From Arthrobacter sp. 18067 (GTDB taxonomy: Bacteria; Actinomycetota; Actinomycetes; Actinomycetales; Micrococcaceae), in the NCBI RefSeq assembly GCF_902706295.1, contig NZ_CACSJJ010000001.1, positions 310,001 to 374,000 of the forward strand: a stretch of DNA of 64,000 nucleotides, given 5' to 3'. A program made the translations under genes and the position numbers. The notes beneath the pieces were generated by a model. The model searched no databases. It was not told the origin of the DNA and saw nothing but the letters and a program-made list of their open reading frames with translations. Below, one piece after another: positions 33,559 through 42,126 of this stretch; position 1 is the first letter of the stretch; the number at the start of each line of letters is the position of its first letter.

Positions 33559-33595
33559 TTGCAGAGTATCTTTATTGCAATGCAGTTTGCAGAGT
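33559..33595 (+). promoter_or_regulatory. Direct repeat ahead of the RpiR-family gene
   Basis: TTGCAGAGT occurs at 33559-33567 and 33587-33595, 28 bases apart, with a TTGCAATGCA near-palindrome between them. The block ends 23 bases before the regulator start in an A/T-rich promoter region. Autoregulation by the RpiR protein is a guess. Confidence 0.4.
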
Positions 33596-33618
33596 GATGT
33601 TCGTTACAAGGAGAACCA

Positions 33619-34509
33619 GTGAAGATCAGCGAGGACATAGCCGACGCCTCCCCCGTGGCCAGGGAATCCGCGGATCACGCATGGCTCGGGGATGCCCTGC
33701 CGGACGTTGCACTGTCCAAGTCGCAGGCGCGCGTCGTGGAAGTCATTACCCGCAATCCACAGCTGTCGTCATACGCGGACATCGCGGAAATCGCCCAACG
33801 GTCGGACGTAAACAACTCCACCGTAGTCCGCACCGCCCAACGACTCGGCTACCGTGGCTGGCCGGACCTGCAGCGCGAACTGCGCTCACGCTACCTGGTG
33901 ATGATCTCTACCGAAGACACCCTGATCGAACACGGTGAGCACCGCAGTCCCCTCCACGACGCCCTGAACCACGACATCGAGAACCTGCGCCTGACGCTCG
34001 ATTCCAACACCGCAGACGATGTCGAGGCGGCCATCGCCGCCCTCGCCTCAGCGAAGTCGATCACCACCATCGGCATTGGCTCTTTCGCTGGGCCAGCGAG
34101 CGTCATGGCACACCTCGGCTCAACCATGGGCTATCCCATTACCTTGGAAAATCGCGGCGGCGTCCACCTTGCGTCCGCTGCGAACACGCTCGGGCCCGGC
34201 GACGTCCTGGTGGTGGTCAACATGTGGCGATCGGTCCAACAGATCATCGTCACCGCCGAAGCCGCCAAACAATCCGGTGCAACAGTGGTCGCCATCAGCG
34301 ACATGCGCCGGGGCCGCCTCGCTGCAGCCGCGGACCACTTGCTGATCGTCGCATCGGAAGGCATCTCCTTCTTCCAGTCAGTTACCGCCGCAAATTCGAT
34401 GGTCTATGGATTACTGGCCGGAATGGAAGCCGCCCACCCGGAACGCAGCCGCGCTGCCATCCGGCGCACCCAGCAATTGTGGAAAGACCTGGACATCTAC
34501 CTGGACTGA
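33619..34509 (+). CDS. RpiR/MurR family transcriptional regulator (HTH + SIS)
   Basis: 296 residues. The N-terminal helix-turn-helix (about 30-85) has S-K-S-Q-A-R-V-V-E-V-I, Y-A-D-I-A-E-I-A and N-N-S-T-V-V-R. The C-terminal SIS sugar-isomerase-like domain (about 125-265) has T-I-G-I-G-S-F-A-G-P-A-S, G-D-V-L-V-V-V-N-M-W-R-S and A-I-S-D-M-R. RpiR proteins sense phosphorylated sugars or related metabolites. GTG at 33619 has AAGGAG 6-7 bases upstream. It heads a five-gene forward operon with two dehydrogenases, an M20 amidohydrolase and a DUF3100 membrane protein, and is the probable controller. Confidence 0.88.
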   Translation: MKISEDIADASPVARESADHAWLGDALPDVALSKSQARVVEVITRNPQLSSYADIAEIAQRSDVNNSTVVRTAQRLGYRGWPDLQRELRSRYLVMISTEDTLIEHGEHRSPLHDALNHDIENLRLTLDSNTADDVEAAIAALASAKSITTIGIGSFAGPASVMAHLGSTMGYPITLENRGGVHLASAANTLGPGDVLVVVNMWRSVQQIIVTAEAAKQSGATVVAISDMRRGRLAAAADHLLIVASEGISFFQSVTAANSMVYGLLAGMEAAHPERSRAAIRRTQQLWKDLDIYLD

Positions 34510-34578
34510 CGTCGGCCAGGTTCCACACATGGATGCCCTCAAGAAAAGAACCCTTCAATGCCCCACCAGGAGTACTTC

Positions 34579-35538
34579 ATGAGCAATATTCGTCGCGTCG
34601 CCGTCATTGGCCTCGGGTCCATGGGCGGTGCCATGGCTTCCACTTTGCACCGTGCGGGCTGGACCGTCACTGGTTTCGATCCTTCGGAGGCCGCACGTGA
34701 TGCCGCTGCACTGACCGGCATCTCCACTACGGCCGACCTGAAGGAATTGGCAGGAACCCCTTATGCGGTCCTGTCCCTGCCTTCCGCGAGCGTCGTCGAG
34801 GCCACAGTTCCGACGCTCCTCGCCGCACCCGGGACCATCGCTATCATCGACACCACCACGTCTGAGCCCGGCACCAGCAAATCCATGGCAGAACTGGCGG
34901 CCTCCCATGACGCAGCATTCGTCGACGCCCCGGTTTCCGGCGGACGGGACGGCGCTGCAACCGGCAGCCTGAGTGCGTTCGTCGGAGCAACCGACAGCGC
35001 GTTGACGGCGGCCGAACCCGTCCTGGAAGCGTTGACGGGCGGCAAGTATGCGCACATCGGTGGCCCGGGAAGCGGCAACGTGGTCAAGCTGCTGAACAAC
35101 GTCCTGGCCGCGGCAAACCTGGTGTCCGTGGGGGAAGCCCTCGGGGTGGCCAAGGCCTACGGCATCGATCCGGCCGTTGCCGCTGCCAGTATCAGCAGTG
35201 CCTCCGGCGGCAGCAAGGTCTCAGACGCCATGTACCCCAACTGGGTTTTGTCCGGAACGCATAATTCCGGGTTCTCCCTGGGCCTCATGGCCCGGGACGC
35301 CGCGCTGGCCATCGACGTTGCCCGGCAAATGGGCCAGCATCCGGAACTGCTGGCCGCAGCGGCCAGTCAATGGCAGGACGCACTGGCCGTCCTTGGACCG
35401 GCGGCGGACTTCACGGAAATCGCCAGAACGGTGGCCCCTGACGTGACACCGGCCGGCGCCCCGGACAAGACGTCCGCCCCGGATCCGACTTCCACCACAG
35501 ACAAGACGTCCGCCCCGGACAAGTCCCCGGCCGCGTAA
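34579..35538 (+). CDS. 3-hydroxyisobutyrate dehydrogenase-like NAD(P)-dependent oxidoreductase
   Basis: 319 residues. The Rossmann motif V-I-G-L-G-S-M-G-G-A-M-A lies at about 8-19. D-A-P-V-S-G-G (about 117-123) and G-S-G-N-V-V-K-L-L-N-N (about 165-175, with the catalytic lysine) follow, and then the all-helical C-terminal domain. The family oxidises beta-hydroxy acids such as 3-hydroxyisobutyrate, tartronate semialdehyde or 6-phosphogluconate-like compounds. ATG at 34579 has AGGAG 6 bases upstream and is preferred over 34558. Oddity: the last 25 or so residues are a Pro/Thr/Ser/Asp/Lys tail made of a 12-residue repeat, absent from the family. It is 70 bases after rpiR and 30 before the aldehyde dehydrogenase gene. 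Confidence 0.86.
   Translation: MSNIRRVAVIGLGSMGGAMASTLHRAGWTVTGFDPSEAARDAAALTGISTTADLKELAGTPYAVLSLPSASVVEATVPTLLAAPGTIAIIDTTTSEPGTSKSMAELAASHDAAFVDAPVSGGRDGAATGSLSAFVGATDSALTAAEPVLEALTGGKYAHIGGPGSGNVVKLLNNVLAAANLVSVGEALGVAKAYGIDPAVAAASISSASGGSKVSDAMYPNWVLSGTHNSGFSLGLMARDAALAIDVARQMGQHPELLAAAASQWQDALAVLGPAADFTEIARTVAPDVTPAGAPDKTSAPDPTSTTDKTSAPDKSPAA
35464..35519 (+). repeat. 20-bp direct repeat inside the dehydrogenase 3' end
   Basis: An identical 20-base unit starts at 35464 and at 35500 (36-base period, in frame). It encodes D-K-T-S-A-P-D in each copy and creates the low-complexity C-terminal tail of the dehydrogenase. Confidence 0.85.
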
Positions 35539-35567
35539 CCACGCACCCGTAAGAAAAGGACACGACC

Positions 35568-37115
35568 TTGAGCATCACCACAGCCCCAACAACATCTTCG
35601 GCGGAGACCGCCCGGACAGTCCTGGACTCGGCTTTCCCCCGCGGTCTCGGCGCCTTCGTGGACGGAAAGGTGGTCCCGGGCTCCGGGAGCACCATCACCC
35701 TCACGTCCGCAGCCACAGGCGTTCCTTTCGCAGGATACGCCGATCCCGGCACAGAAGGGGCCAACGCCATCCTTGAAAGCTCCGTCCGCGGCGCAGCGGC
35801 CTGGGGAAAGTTCAATGGCTTCGAGCGCGCTGCCATCCTCCGTAACGTCAGCAGGGTGGTCGAAGCACATACGGAAGAACTGGCGATCCTGGAATCGTCC
35901 ACCACAGGCAAGCCCATCCGCGATGCCCGCGTCGAAGCGGCCAAAGTCGCGGAAATGTTCGGCTACTACGCAGGCTGGGCAGACAAATTGACTGGTCAGA
36001 CCATACCCGTTCCCGGCCCGTGGCATACCTACACCGAACGTGTCCCATGGGGCGTCGTCGTCGCCATCACGCCCTGGAATGCGCCCCTTTTCACCGCCGG
36101 GTGGAACTCTGCTGCACCCCTGGCTGCCGGCAATGCGGTGATCATCAAGCCCAGCGAATTCACGCCCGCCACCACGGTGCGACTGGCTCAGTTGGCTCAC
36201 GACGCCGGGCTCCCGGACGGCGTCTTCAACGTAGCTACCGGATTGGGTCAGACCGTTGGCGCAACCCTTACCACCGACCGGCGTGTCGGCAAGATCAGTT
36301 TCATTGGTTCCGTGCCTACCGGACGTCGGGTTGCCGTGGCTGCTGCTGAGGCCGGCATCCCGGCACTCCTGGAACTTGGCGGTAAGAGCGCCAACATCGT
36401 CTTCGCCGACGCCGACCTGGAGAGGGCCGCCGATGGCGCCATCTCCGCCATCTTCTCCGGTGCCGGCCAGTCCTGCGTCGCGGGCTCCCGCCTGCTGGTG
36501 GAACGAAGCGTCCACGCCAGGTTTGTCGAATTGGTTGCCGACCGGGCTGCCCGGCTCCGCGTCGGAGACCCGCTGGACTCCGATACCGAGGTGGGTCCGA
36601 TCATCACGGCTCCGCAGTTCGCCACCGTTACCTCCCTGATCGAAGCCGGAATGAACGACGGCGGTCGCCGGGTTACGGGCGCGGCCCTGCCGGAGGCGCT
36701 GACAGGCTCCGGCCTTGCCGGCGGCCACTGGGTGATGCCCACCTTGTTGGATGGCGTCACCCCTGCCAACCGGTTGGAAACCACAGAGGTCTTTGGCCCG
36801 GTTGTAGGTGCAGATGCGTTTGATACGGAGGCGGAAGCCATAGCACGGGCGAACAACACCAACTTCGGCCTGGCGGGCGCCGTGTGGACTTCCGACATTT
36901 CGCGGGCGCACCACATCGCCCGCGAAGTCAAGGCCGGGACGTTCTGGATCAACTCCTACAAGACGATCCACGTAGCCGTCCCGTTCGGTGGCTTTGGCGA
37001 TTCAGGCCACGGCCGCTCCTCAGGTCCGGGCGTCCTGGACGAGTACACACAAACAAAGGCGGTCTGGGTTCCCACACGGGCGGCCGGATCTCCTTTCCCG
37101 TCCCTGTCCTACTAG
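35568..37115 (+). CDS. NAD(P)-dependent aldehyde dehydrogenase
   Basis: 515 residues, standard ALDH superfamily length. P-W-N-A-P-L lies near residue 167 and the cofactor lysine in I-I-K-P-S-E (about 190). F-I-G-S-V-P-T-G-R (about 245), the catalytic glutamate in L-E-L-G-G-K-S (about 267) and the catalytic cysteine in G-A-G-Q-S-C-V (about 301) complete the set. It oxidises an aldehyde to an acid. The TTG start at 35568 follows AAAAGGA and is in operon with the dehydrogenase upstream (29 bases) and the M20 gene downstream (11 bases). Substrate likely derives from whatever the M20 enzyme or the hydroxy-acid dehydrogenase releases; not assignable. Confidence 0.9.
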   Translation: MSITTAPTTSSAETARTVLDSAFPRGLGAFVDGKVVPGSGSTITLTSAATGVPFAGYADPGTEGANAILESSVRGAAAWGKFNGFERAAILRNVSRVVEAHTEELAILESSTTGKPIRDARVEAAKVAEMFGYYAGWADKLTGQTIPVPGPWHTYTERVPWGVVVAITPWNAPLFTAGWNSAAPLAAGNAVIIKPSEFTPATTVRLAQLAHDAGLPDGVFNVATGLGQTVGATLTTDRRVGKISFIGSVPTGRRVAVAAAEAGIPALLELGGKSANIVFADADLERAADGAISAIFSGAGQSCVAGSRLLVERSVHARFVELVADRAARLRVGDPLDSDTEVGPIITAPQFATVTSLIEAGMNDGGRRVTGAALPEALTGSGLAGGHWVMPTLLDGVTPANRLETTEVFGPVVGADAFDTEAEAIARANNTNFGLAGAVWTSDISRAHHIAREVKAGTFWINSYKTIHVAVPFGGFGDSGHGRSSGPGVLDEYTQTKAVWVPTRAAGSPFPSLSY

Positions 37116-37126
37116 CAGGAATGATC

Positions 37127-38353
37127 ATGGAAATCACCAACACCACAGCATCTGCCGACCATCTGCGCGTGGCCCTGGAAGGCGGCGTCGCGACCTGGAA
37201 GCCCAGGGTGCAGAAACTCTCAGAGAGCCTGCACGCCAACCCCGAGATCTCCTTCGAAGAAGTCCAGGCTGCCGAGGCCATAACCTCCTTGTTGGCCGAG
37301 GGTGGCTTCGAAGTCACCAAAGGAACGGCAGGCCTCCCCACCGCATTCACGGCAACCGCCGGAACAGGTGAACTGGTAGTGGCTCTGTGCATCGAATACG
37401 ATGCCCTGCCCTCCGTAGGCCATGCGTGCGGACACAACCTGATAGCGGGGGCCTCAGTGGCGGCAGCGTTGGCCTTGCTCCCCCACGTCGACCAGCTCGG
37501 CATCACCTTAAAGGCCATTGGCACACCGGCGGAGGAGCATGGTGGCGGGAAAGTATTGATGCTGGAACGCGGCGCCTTCGACGGCGTTGGCCTGGCACTG
37601 ATGGTCCACCCGGTTCAGGACGGTATCACCTACAACCCCGCCGGAACCACCGCCCAGGCCGTGGGCAGATACGAGGCAGTCTTCACCGGCAAGGCCGCCC
37701 ACGCTGCGGCCGCCCCTCATATGGGCGTGAACGCGGGGGACGCGGCGGTGCTCAGCCAAGTGGCAATTGGCTTGCTGCGGCAGCAGATACCTGGCGATCA
37801 CCGTGTAGCTTGCTATGTGGCTGAGGCCGGTCACGTTACCAACATCATTCCCGATCACGCCGTGGTGCCGTTCGAATGCCGCGCCTTCACGCTCCCCGAG
37901 TATGAGGCGTTGCTTGAGCGAGTCAAGCGTTGCTTTGAAGGGGCGGCCCTAGCCACCGGAACCACCCTAGAAATAACGGCAGCCGAGCCCCTGTACGAAC
38001 CGCTGATCCAGGACGGGGACCTTGCCCGCCATTGGACGGCAGCCATGGACTCGTTCGGCAAGGACACCTCACCCGCAGCAGGCATGGGAGGCGGCTCCAC
38101 AGACATGGGCAACATCTCCCAGGTCATCCCATCCCTGCATCCGTGGCTCAGCATTCCCGGAGCAAATGTCCCCATCCACTCGCATGGCTTCGCGGCCCTT
38201 GCGAACACTCCCCAGGCGTACGCCGTGATGTTCGAGGCAGCCACAGCGCTGGCATGGACAGTGGCGGGCGCCGCAACCAATCCCCAGCAGAGAGAACGCT
38301 TCGTCCAAGCGGCCTACCGCCCCGAAGCCCTGATCCAGGAAGCAACATCATGA
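37127..38353 (+). CDS. M20 family amidohydrolase/peptidase (aminobenzoyl-glutamate hydrolase-like)
   Basis: 408 residues. M20D features: H-A-N-P-E-I-S-F-E-E (about 26-35), Y-D-A-L-P-S-V-G-H-A-C-G-H-N (about 88-101, metal ligands), T-P-A-E-E-H-G-G-G-K (about 128-137) and a dimerisation domain with K-A-A-H-A-A-A-A-P-H-M-G-V-N. It hydrolyses an amide bond of an N-acyl amino acid or related compound such as p-aminobenzoyl-glutamate. ATG at 37127 is best spaced from AGGA (6 bases); ATG at 37121 is possible. The stop overlaps the DUF3100 start by 4 bases. M20 genes next to DUF3100 genes are a recurrent pair, suggesting uptake and hydrolysis of one substrate (inference). Confidence 0.87.
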   Translation: MEITNTTASADHLRVALEGGVATWKPRVQKLSESLHANPEISFEEVQAAEAITSLLAEGGFEVTKGTAGLPTAFTATAGTGELVVALCIEYDALPSVGHACGHNLIAGASVAAALALLPHVDQLGITLKAIGTPAEEHGGGKVLMLERGAFDGVGLALMVHPVQDGITYNPAGTTAQAVGRYEAVFTGKAAHAAAAPHMGVNAGDAAVLSQVAIGLLRQQIPGDHRVACYVAEAGHVTNIIPDHAVVPFECRAFTLPEYEALLERVKRCFEGAALATGTTLEITAAEPLYEPLIQDGDLARHWTAAMDSFGKDTSPAAGMGGGSTDMGNISQVIPSLHPWLSIPGANVPIHSHGFAALANTPQAYAVMFEAATALAWTVAGAATNPQQRERFVQAAYRPEALIQEATS

Positions 38354-39720
38354 GCACCAGCACCGAAACCGCGCGGACGGATAAAGCCGGCCCCAGGCTT
38401 ACGCTTCCCATCGCCGCGCTGGCCTTTGTCATCGCCCTTGCGGTTCAGTTCATCGGCCAGGCCAAGATTGATCTTGGCATTGGCGCGATCATCATCTTCC
38501 CGATGGTTTGGGGCTTGATCCTCGGATTGCTCGTCTCCATCCAGAAATTCAAGCCTCTTGGCCTGGACCTTCAGCGGGTGGCGGCCGCCCTGGTGGGAGT
38601 GGCAGTTTTGCTCCTCGTGGCCAGGCTGGCCTTCAACATCGGCCCGAGCCTTCCCAGCCTCATCAAGGCGGGCCCGGCACTTCTCCTTCAGGAAGTGGGC
38701 CATTTGCTGGGCACCATTGTCCTGGCGCTTCCGCTTGCCGTGCTGTTGCGCATGGGCAAGGCGACTGTCGGCGCAACCTTCTCCCTGGACCGCGAACCTT
38801 CGTTCGCCATGGTTTCGGAGAAATACGGTCCTGATTCCGACCAATACCGCGGCGTCCTTGCCATGTACGTCTTCGGAACCCTGTTCGGCGCCATTTTCAT
38901 CACGCTGCTGACTTCACTGGTGGCCAACTGGAAGATCTTCGATCCACTGGCCCTCGCCATGGGCGCAGGCGTCGGTTCGGGATCCATGATGGCCGCCTCG
39001 GCAGCAAGCATCATCGCCGCGTACCCGGCTGACCAGGAAGCCATTCTCGGCATGGCCGCTGTCTCCAACCTCATCACCACCATTCTGGGCGTTTACGTGG
39101 GCATCTACATTGCCCTCCCCGTGGCTGACAAGTTCTACAAGGTGCTGACCCGGAACAAAGAAGCGCAGAAGGTTACTGCCGGCACGGCGCCGCAGGTCCG
39201 GACCGAAGCAGAGCTTGCGCAGGACGAAGTCCAGGCTGAAGAGAACCGCCGCTTCCGGGAAGAAGTCGCAAAGTCATCAGCCGCCATGAAATTGCCATTG
39301 TGGCTATCCCTGTCCGTATTGACGGTGTTGGGAGTTGGCACTGCAGCCGTGGCCGCCAAGGGCCTGAGCCTGTCCATCCTGGCCGGCTACGGCATCATGC
39401 TGGCTTTGGTGCTCGTCAGCCTGTTGCTCGCCAAGATCACCAGAAAGATCTCGGCCATCGTCTTCATCACTACCATTGGCGCCTACATTTCGAGCCCCTG
39501 GTTCTTCGGCGCCGGCGTGCTGAACGAAGCGGTCAAGACCGTGGATTTCCTCTCCATTGCCACGGTGATGCTGACCCTCGCGGGTCTTTCACTCGGCAAG
39601 GACATCCCGTTGCTGCGGAACATCGGTTGGAAGATCATTCCAGTCGGCCTGGTGGCCATCACCGCTTCATTCATCCTCTCAACGGTGATCGCGGAGTTCG
39701 CCCTGGGCCTCTGGCATTGA
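38350..39720 (+). CDS. DUF3100 multispanning membrane protein, putative transporter
   Basis: 456 residues with about ten to twelve hydrophobic helices. The two halves are separated by a charged loop of about 60 residues (about 265-315, rich in Glu/Gln/Arg). Motifs include G-A-G-V-G-S-G-S-M-M-A-A-S-A (about 210-223) and G-x-x-I-S-S-P-W-F in the second half. The DUF3100 family has no assigned function, but the architecture resembles secondary transporters with two inverted halves. ATG at 38350 lies inside the M20 stop codon (ATGA), so it is translationally coupled. Last gene of the RpiR operon, followed by a terminator. Likely importer of the M20 substrate (inference). Confidence 0.8.
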   Translation: MSTSTETARTDKAGPRLTLPIAALAFVIALAVQFIGQAKIDLGIGAIIIFPMVWGLILGLLVSIQKFKPLGLDLQRVAAALVGVAVLLLVARLAFNIGPSLPSLIKAGPALLLQEVGHLLGTIVLALPLAVLLRMGKATVGATFSLDREPSFAMVSEKYGPDSDQYRGVLAMYVFGTLFGAIFITLLTSLVANWKIFDPLALAMGAGVGSGSMMAASAASIIAAYPADQEAILGMAAVSNLITTILGVYVGIYIALPVADKFYKVLTRNKEAQKVTAGTAPQVRTEAELAQDEVQAEENRRFREEVAKSSAAMKLPLWLSLSVLTVLGVGTAAVAAKGLSLSILAGYGIMLALVLVSLLLAKITRKISAIVFITTIGAYISSPWFFGAGVLNEAVKTVDFLSIATVMLTLAGLSLGKDIPLLRNIGWKIIPVGLVAITASFILSTVIAEFALGLWH

Positions 39721-39741
39721 TCATTTTCTGAAACTGCGGAC

Positions 39742-39772
39742 AGGCCTGTTTCCCCACCCGGGAAACAGGCCT
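39742..39772 (+). terminator. Intrinsic terminator of the RpiR operon
   Basis: AGGCCTGTTTCCC (39742-39754) and GGGAAACAGGCCT (39760-39772) form a perfect 13-bp stem with a 5-base loop, followed by TTTC. It lies 21 bases after the DUF3100 stop. Confidence 0.88.
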
Positions 39773-39861
39773 TTTCGTGCCCGGCCACTCTGGCGAAGGA
39801 CTGGGATCGGGACGAGAATGGGGTGGTGGTCCCTCCTCGCACCGGCGGGGGCGGCGACACC

Positions 39862-41133
39862 ATGAATGACGCCGCCCGAAAGATCCAGCGCGTCTATCTC
39901 ACCTTGACGCTGGGCAATACCATTGCGGCCTCCTTCATCTGGGGCATCAATACGCTGTTCCTGTTGGATGCCGGGCTGAGCAACCTCGAGGCGTTCGCCG
40001 CCAATGCCTTCTTCACCGCCGGCATGGTTCTCTTCGAGGTCCCCACTGGAGTCATCGCCGATGGCTGGGGCCGCAGGGTTTCCTTCCTCCTGGGCACGGT
40101 AACCCTGGCCGCATCCACGTACCTCTACTTTGTGCTCTGGCAGATTTCGGCCCCGTTTTGGATGTGGGCCGTCGTGTCGGTGCTGCTGGGCCTCGGTTTC
40201 ACGTTCTTCTCCGGCGCCGTGGAGGCTTGGCTGGTGGATGCCTTGCGGTTCTCGGGCTACGAGGGTGGGCTGGAATCAGTGCTCGGCCGCGGTCAGATGG
40301 TGCAGGGCGTAGCCATGCTGCTGGGCTCTGTGGCCGGTGGGGTCATTGCCCAAGCCACCAATCTTGGGGTGCCATTCCTCCTTCGCGTTCTGGTTCTGTT
40401 GGCCATGTTTGCTGTCGCCTTTGGGCTCATGCACGACGTCGGCTTCACTCCTGAGCGTTCGACGCACCCTCTGCGCGCTACGCGCGCAGTGCTTTCGGCG
40501 TCGATCGACAACGGCTTGAAAAACCCGCCCGTGCGCTACGTGATGCTGGCCGCCCCCTTCAGCGCCGGCGTCGGAATCTATGTCTTCTACGCGCTGCAGC
40601 CGTATTTGCTTGATCTCTTCGGCGACCCCAAGGCGTATTCCATCGCGGGCCTGGCCGCGGCAATAGTCGCAGGCTCGCAAATCCTGGGAGGCTGGGTTGC
40701 CCCGCACGCCCGGCAGCTGTTCCACAAGCGCACGTCGGTGTTGATTCTTGGCGGGTTGGTGGGCGGCGTGATCCTCCTGGTCCTTGGCGTCACCCAAATC
40801 TTCTGGGTGGCACTGGCCCTGCTGGCACTCTGGGGCGTTGTGGGTTCGGCAGCGACGCCGGTCCGACAGGCGTATGTGAACGACATGATTCCATCGAAGC
40901 AGCGAGCCACTGTCCTGAGCTTCGATTCGCTGATGGGCTCCAGCGGCGGCGTGGTCATCCAACCGCTCCTCGGCCGGGGAGCTGATCTCTACGGCTATTC
41001 CGCATCCTTGGCCATGGCGGGTGTCATCGAGTTCATCGCAGTGCCGTTCCTGCTGGCCAGCCGGAAACAGGGTGCGCCGGCCGATCGGGCCAGCACCGCC
41101 GAAACCCGAACGGACACGGAACCATTGGCGTGA
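39862..41133 (+). CDS. MFS transporter
   Basis: 423 residues with twelve predicted helices. Motif A-like G-V-I-A-D-G-W-G-R-R-V-S appears after helix 2 (about 65-76). The charged residues between helices 6 and 7 and the A-T-P-V-R-Q-A-Y-V-N-D segment near residue 335 resemble the tetracycline/macrolide-exporter-like MFS proteins of actinobacteria. ATG at 39862 is preferred because GC-rich non-protein-like sequence precedes it, though 39823 is also open. The gene stands alone. Substrate unknown; export is more likely than import. Confidence 0.82.
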   Translation: MNDAARKIQRVYLTLTLGNTIAASFIWGINTLFLLDAGLSNLEAFAANAFFTAGMVLFEVPTGVIADGWGRRVSFLLGTVTLAASTYLYFVLWQISAPFWMWAVVSVLLGLGFTFFSGAVEAWLVDALRFSGYEGGLESVLGRGQMVQGVAMLLGSVAGGVIAQATNLGVPFLLRVLVLLAMFAVAFGLMHDVGFTPERSTHPLRATRAVLSASIDNGLKNPPVRYVMLAAPFSAGVGIYVFYALQPYLLDLFGDPKAYSIAGLAAAIVAGSQILGGWVAPHARQLFHKRTSVLILGGLVGGVILLVLGVTQIFWVALALLALWGVVGSAATPVRQAYVNDMIPSKQRATVLSFDSLMGSSGGVVIQPLLGRGADLYGYSASLAMAGVIEFIAVPFLLASRKQGAPADRASTAETRTDTEPLA

Positions 41134-41172
41134 GCACGGTCTTCGGTGTGAGGGCGGACGGCCAGACGGCGG

Positions 41173-41757
41173 CTAGTTGCCAAGGGCCGGCAATGGCGCC
41201 AGCAGCGCATCCTGCAGCTGGGGACTGACACCCTGAGGAACGTCGAGCTCAACTGCCAATGCGAGCAGCGCACGGCTGAAGTAGTTCCTCGCAGCGGCAG
41301 CAAGCGTGATGTCCGCTATTTCGCGGTCACTGAAGCCTGCGTCGCGAAGTCGCTGCGCGTCGTCGTCGTTCATTCCGGCCGCATCGGTGCTTAGCTTCAC
41401 GGCGTAATCCATCATGGCCACCTCCTCAGGAGGCAGCCCTGCATCCCGGTAATCACGGGCAATGGCACACAAGTGGTCCTCGTCGATGATGGTGAGCGAC
41501 TTCTTGCCGTGAGCCAACCGGCAGTGGGAGGAACCAATAGCCTGGGCTGCGGCGAGGGTCACCAACTCGTAGCGCCGGAGGCCCAATGACGAACTGATGG
41601 CCCGGGTCAAGGACTCCCAGATGGCGTGAGCTTCCGGGTTCAGGCTCATGGCTTTGGTGTGGCTGGGAACATAGCCCATGGAACGGATATCGGCTTCGTA
41701 GATTTCGGCCGTCAAGCCTGTAGCCTCAGCTTCAGACGGTACGTTGAGGATCGACAT
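41173..41757 (-). CDS. Carboxymuconolactone decarboxylase/AhpD-like (peroxidase-related) protein
   Basis: 194 residues, all-helical AhpD fold. The active-site helix reads A-Q-A-I-G-S-S-H-C-R-L-A-H-G (about 77-90). Only one cysteine is present, where AhpD has C-x-x-C, a variant common in the peroxidase-related CMD proteins. Y-A-V-K-L-S-T-D-A follows near residue 124. ATG at 41757 begins the family domain; the frame stays open to about 42192, but that part is antisense to another gene. It is probably involved in peroxide or thiol redox, or acts as a gamma-carboxymuconolactone decarboxylase-like enzyme. Divergent from the small protein at 41905. Confidence 0.82.
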   Translation of the reverse strand: MSILNVPSEAEATGLTAEIYEADIRSMGYVPSHTKAMSLNPEAHAIWESLTRAISSSLGLRRYELVTLAAAQAIGSSHCRLAHGKKSLTIIDEDHLCAIARDYRDAGLPPEEVAMMDYAVKLSTDAAGMNDDDAQRLRDAGFSDREIADITLAAAARNYFSRALLALAVELDVPQGVSPQLQDALLAPLPALGN

Positions 41758-41904
41758 GGGCGCAATTGTGGCCCTGCGTCGAACGCTTGTAAATGCCCCA
41801 TCGCTGCGAATACGGCCCAAGTACGCAAGACTGGGACCAACCACTACTGAAAGCGCGGTTGGCTCGTGATCTCCCTCCAGCAGGACCCCCAAGGCTTTAT
41901 CCGG

Positions 41905-42126
41905 ATGAGCAGGCATTTTCCCGCCACCGTTTCCGTAGCCATCGTATTTGCCGATGGAACCCATGAAGTCTTCACTGGGCGGCGACTCAACGAAATTTAC
42001 GATGAAGCGCTGGCGTCCTACCGCGCAGGGAATCACCTGGATGCCAAAGGATTCAGCCGAGGGCCCAAGAAGAAGGTCCAGCAAGGCATCGAATTTGTGC
42101 CTGTCACGCCAGGCATGTCCAGCTAA
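41905..42126 (+). CDS. Uncharacterised small basic protein
   Basis: 73 residues. The sequence looks genuinely coding: V-S-V-A-I-V-F-A-D-G-T-H-E-V-F-T-G-R-R (about 9-27) suggests a beta-hairpin, then a helix I-Y-D-E-A-L-A-S-Y-R, then a basic G-P-K-K-K-V tail. No family recognised. ATG at 41905 has AAGG about 10 bases upstream; a GTG at 41866 is also open. Its 3' end overlaps the convergent DksA-like gene by 4 bases. Confidence 0.5.
   Translation: MSRHFPATVSVAIVFADGTHEVFTGRRLNEIYDEALASYRAGNHLDAKGFSRGPKKKVQQGIEFVPVTPGMSS

Noticed and set aside
35367..36971. Long reverse open frame of about 530 codons
   Set aside because: It is antisense to the dehydrogenase and aldehyde dehydrogenase genes, both with intact catalytic motifs; its Gly/Arg-rich translation is a GC-rich artefact.
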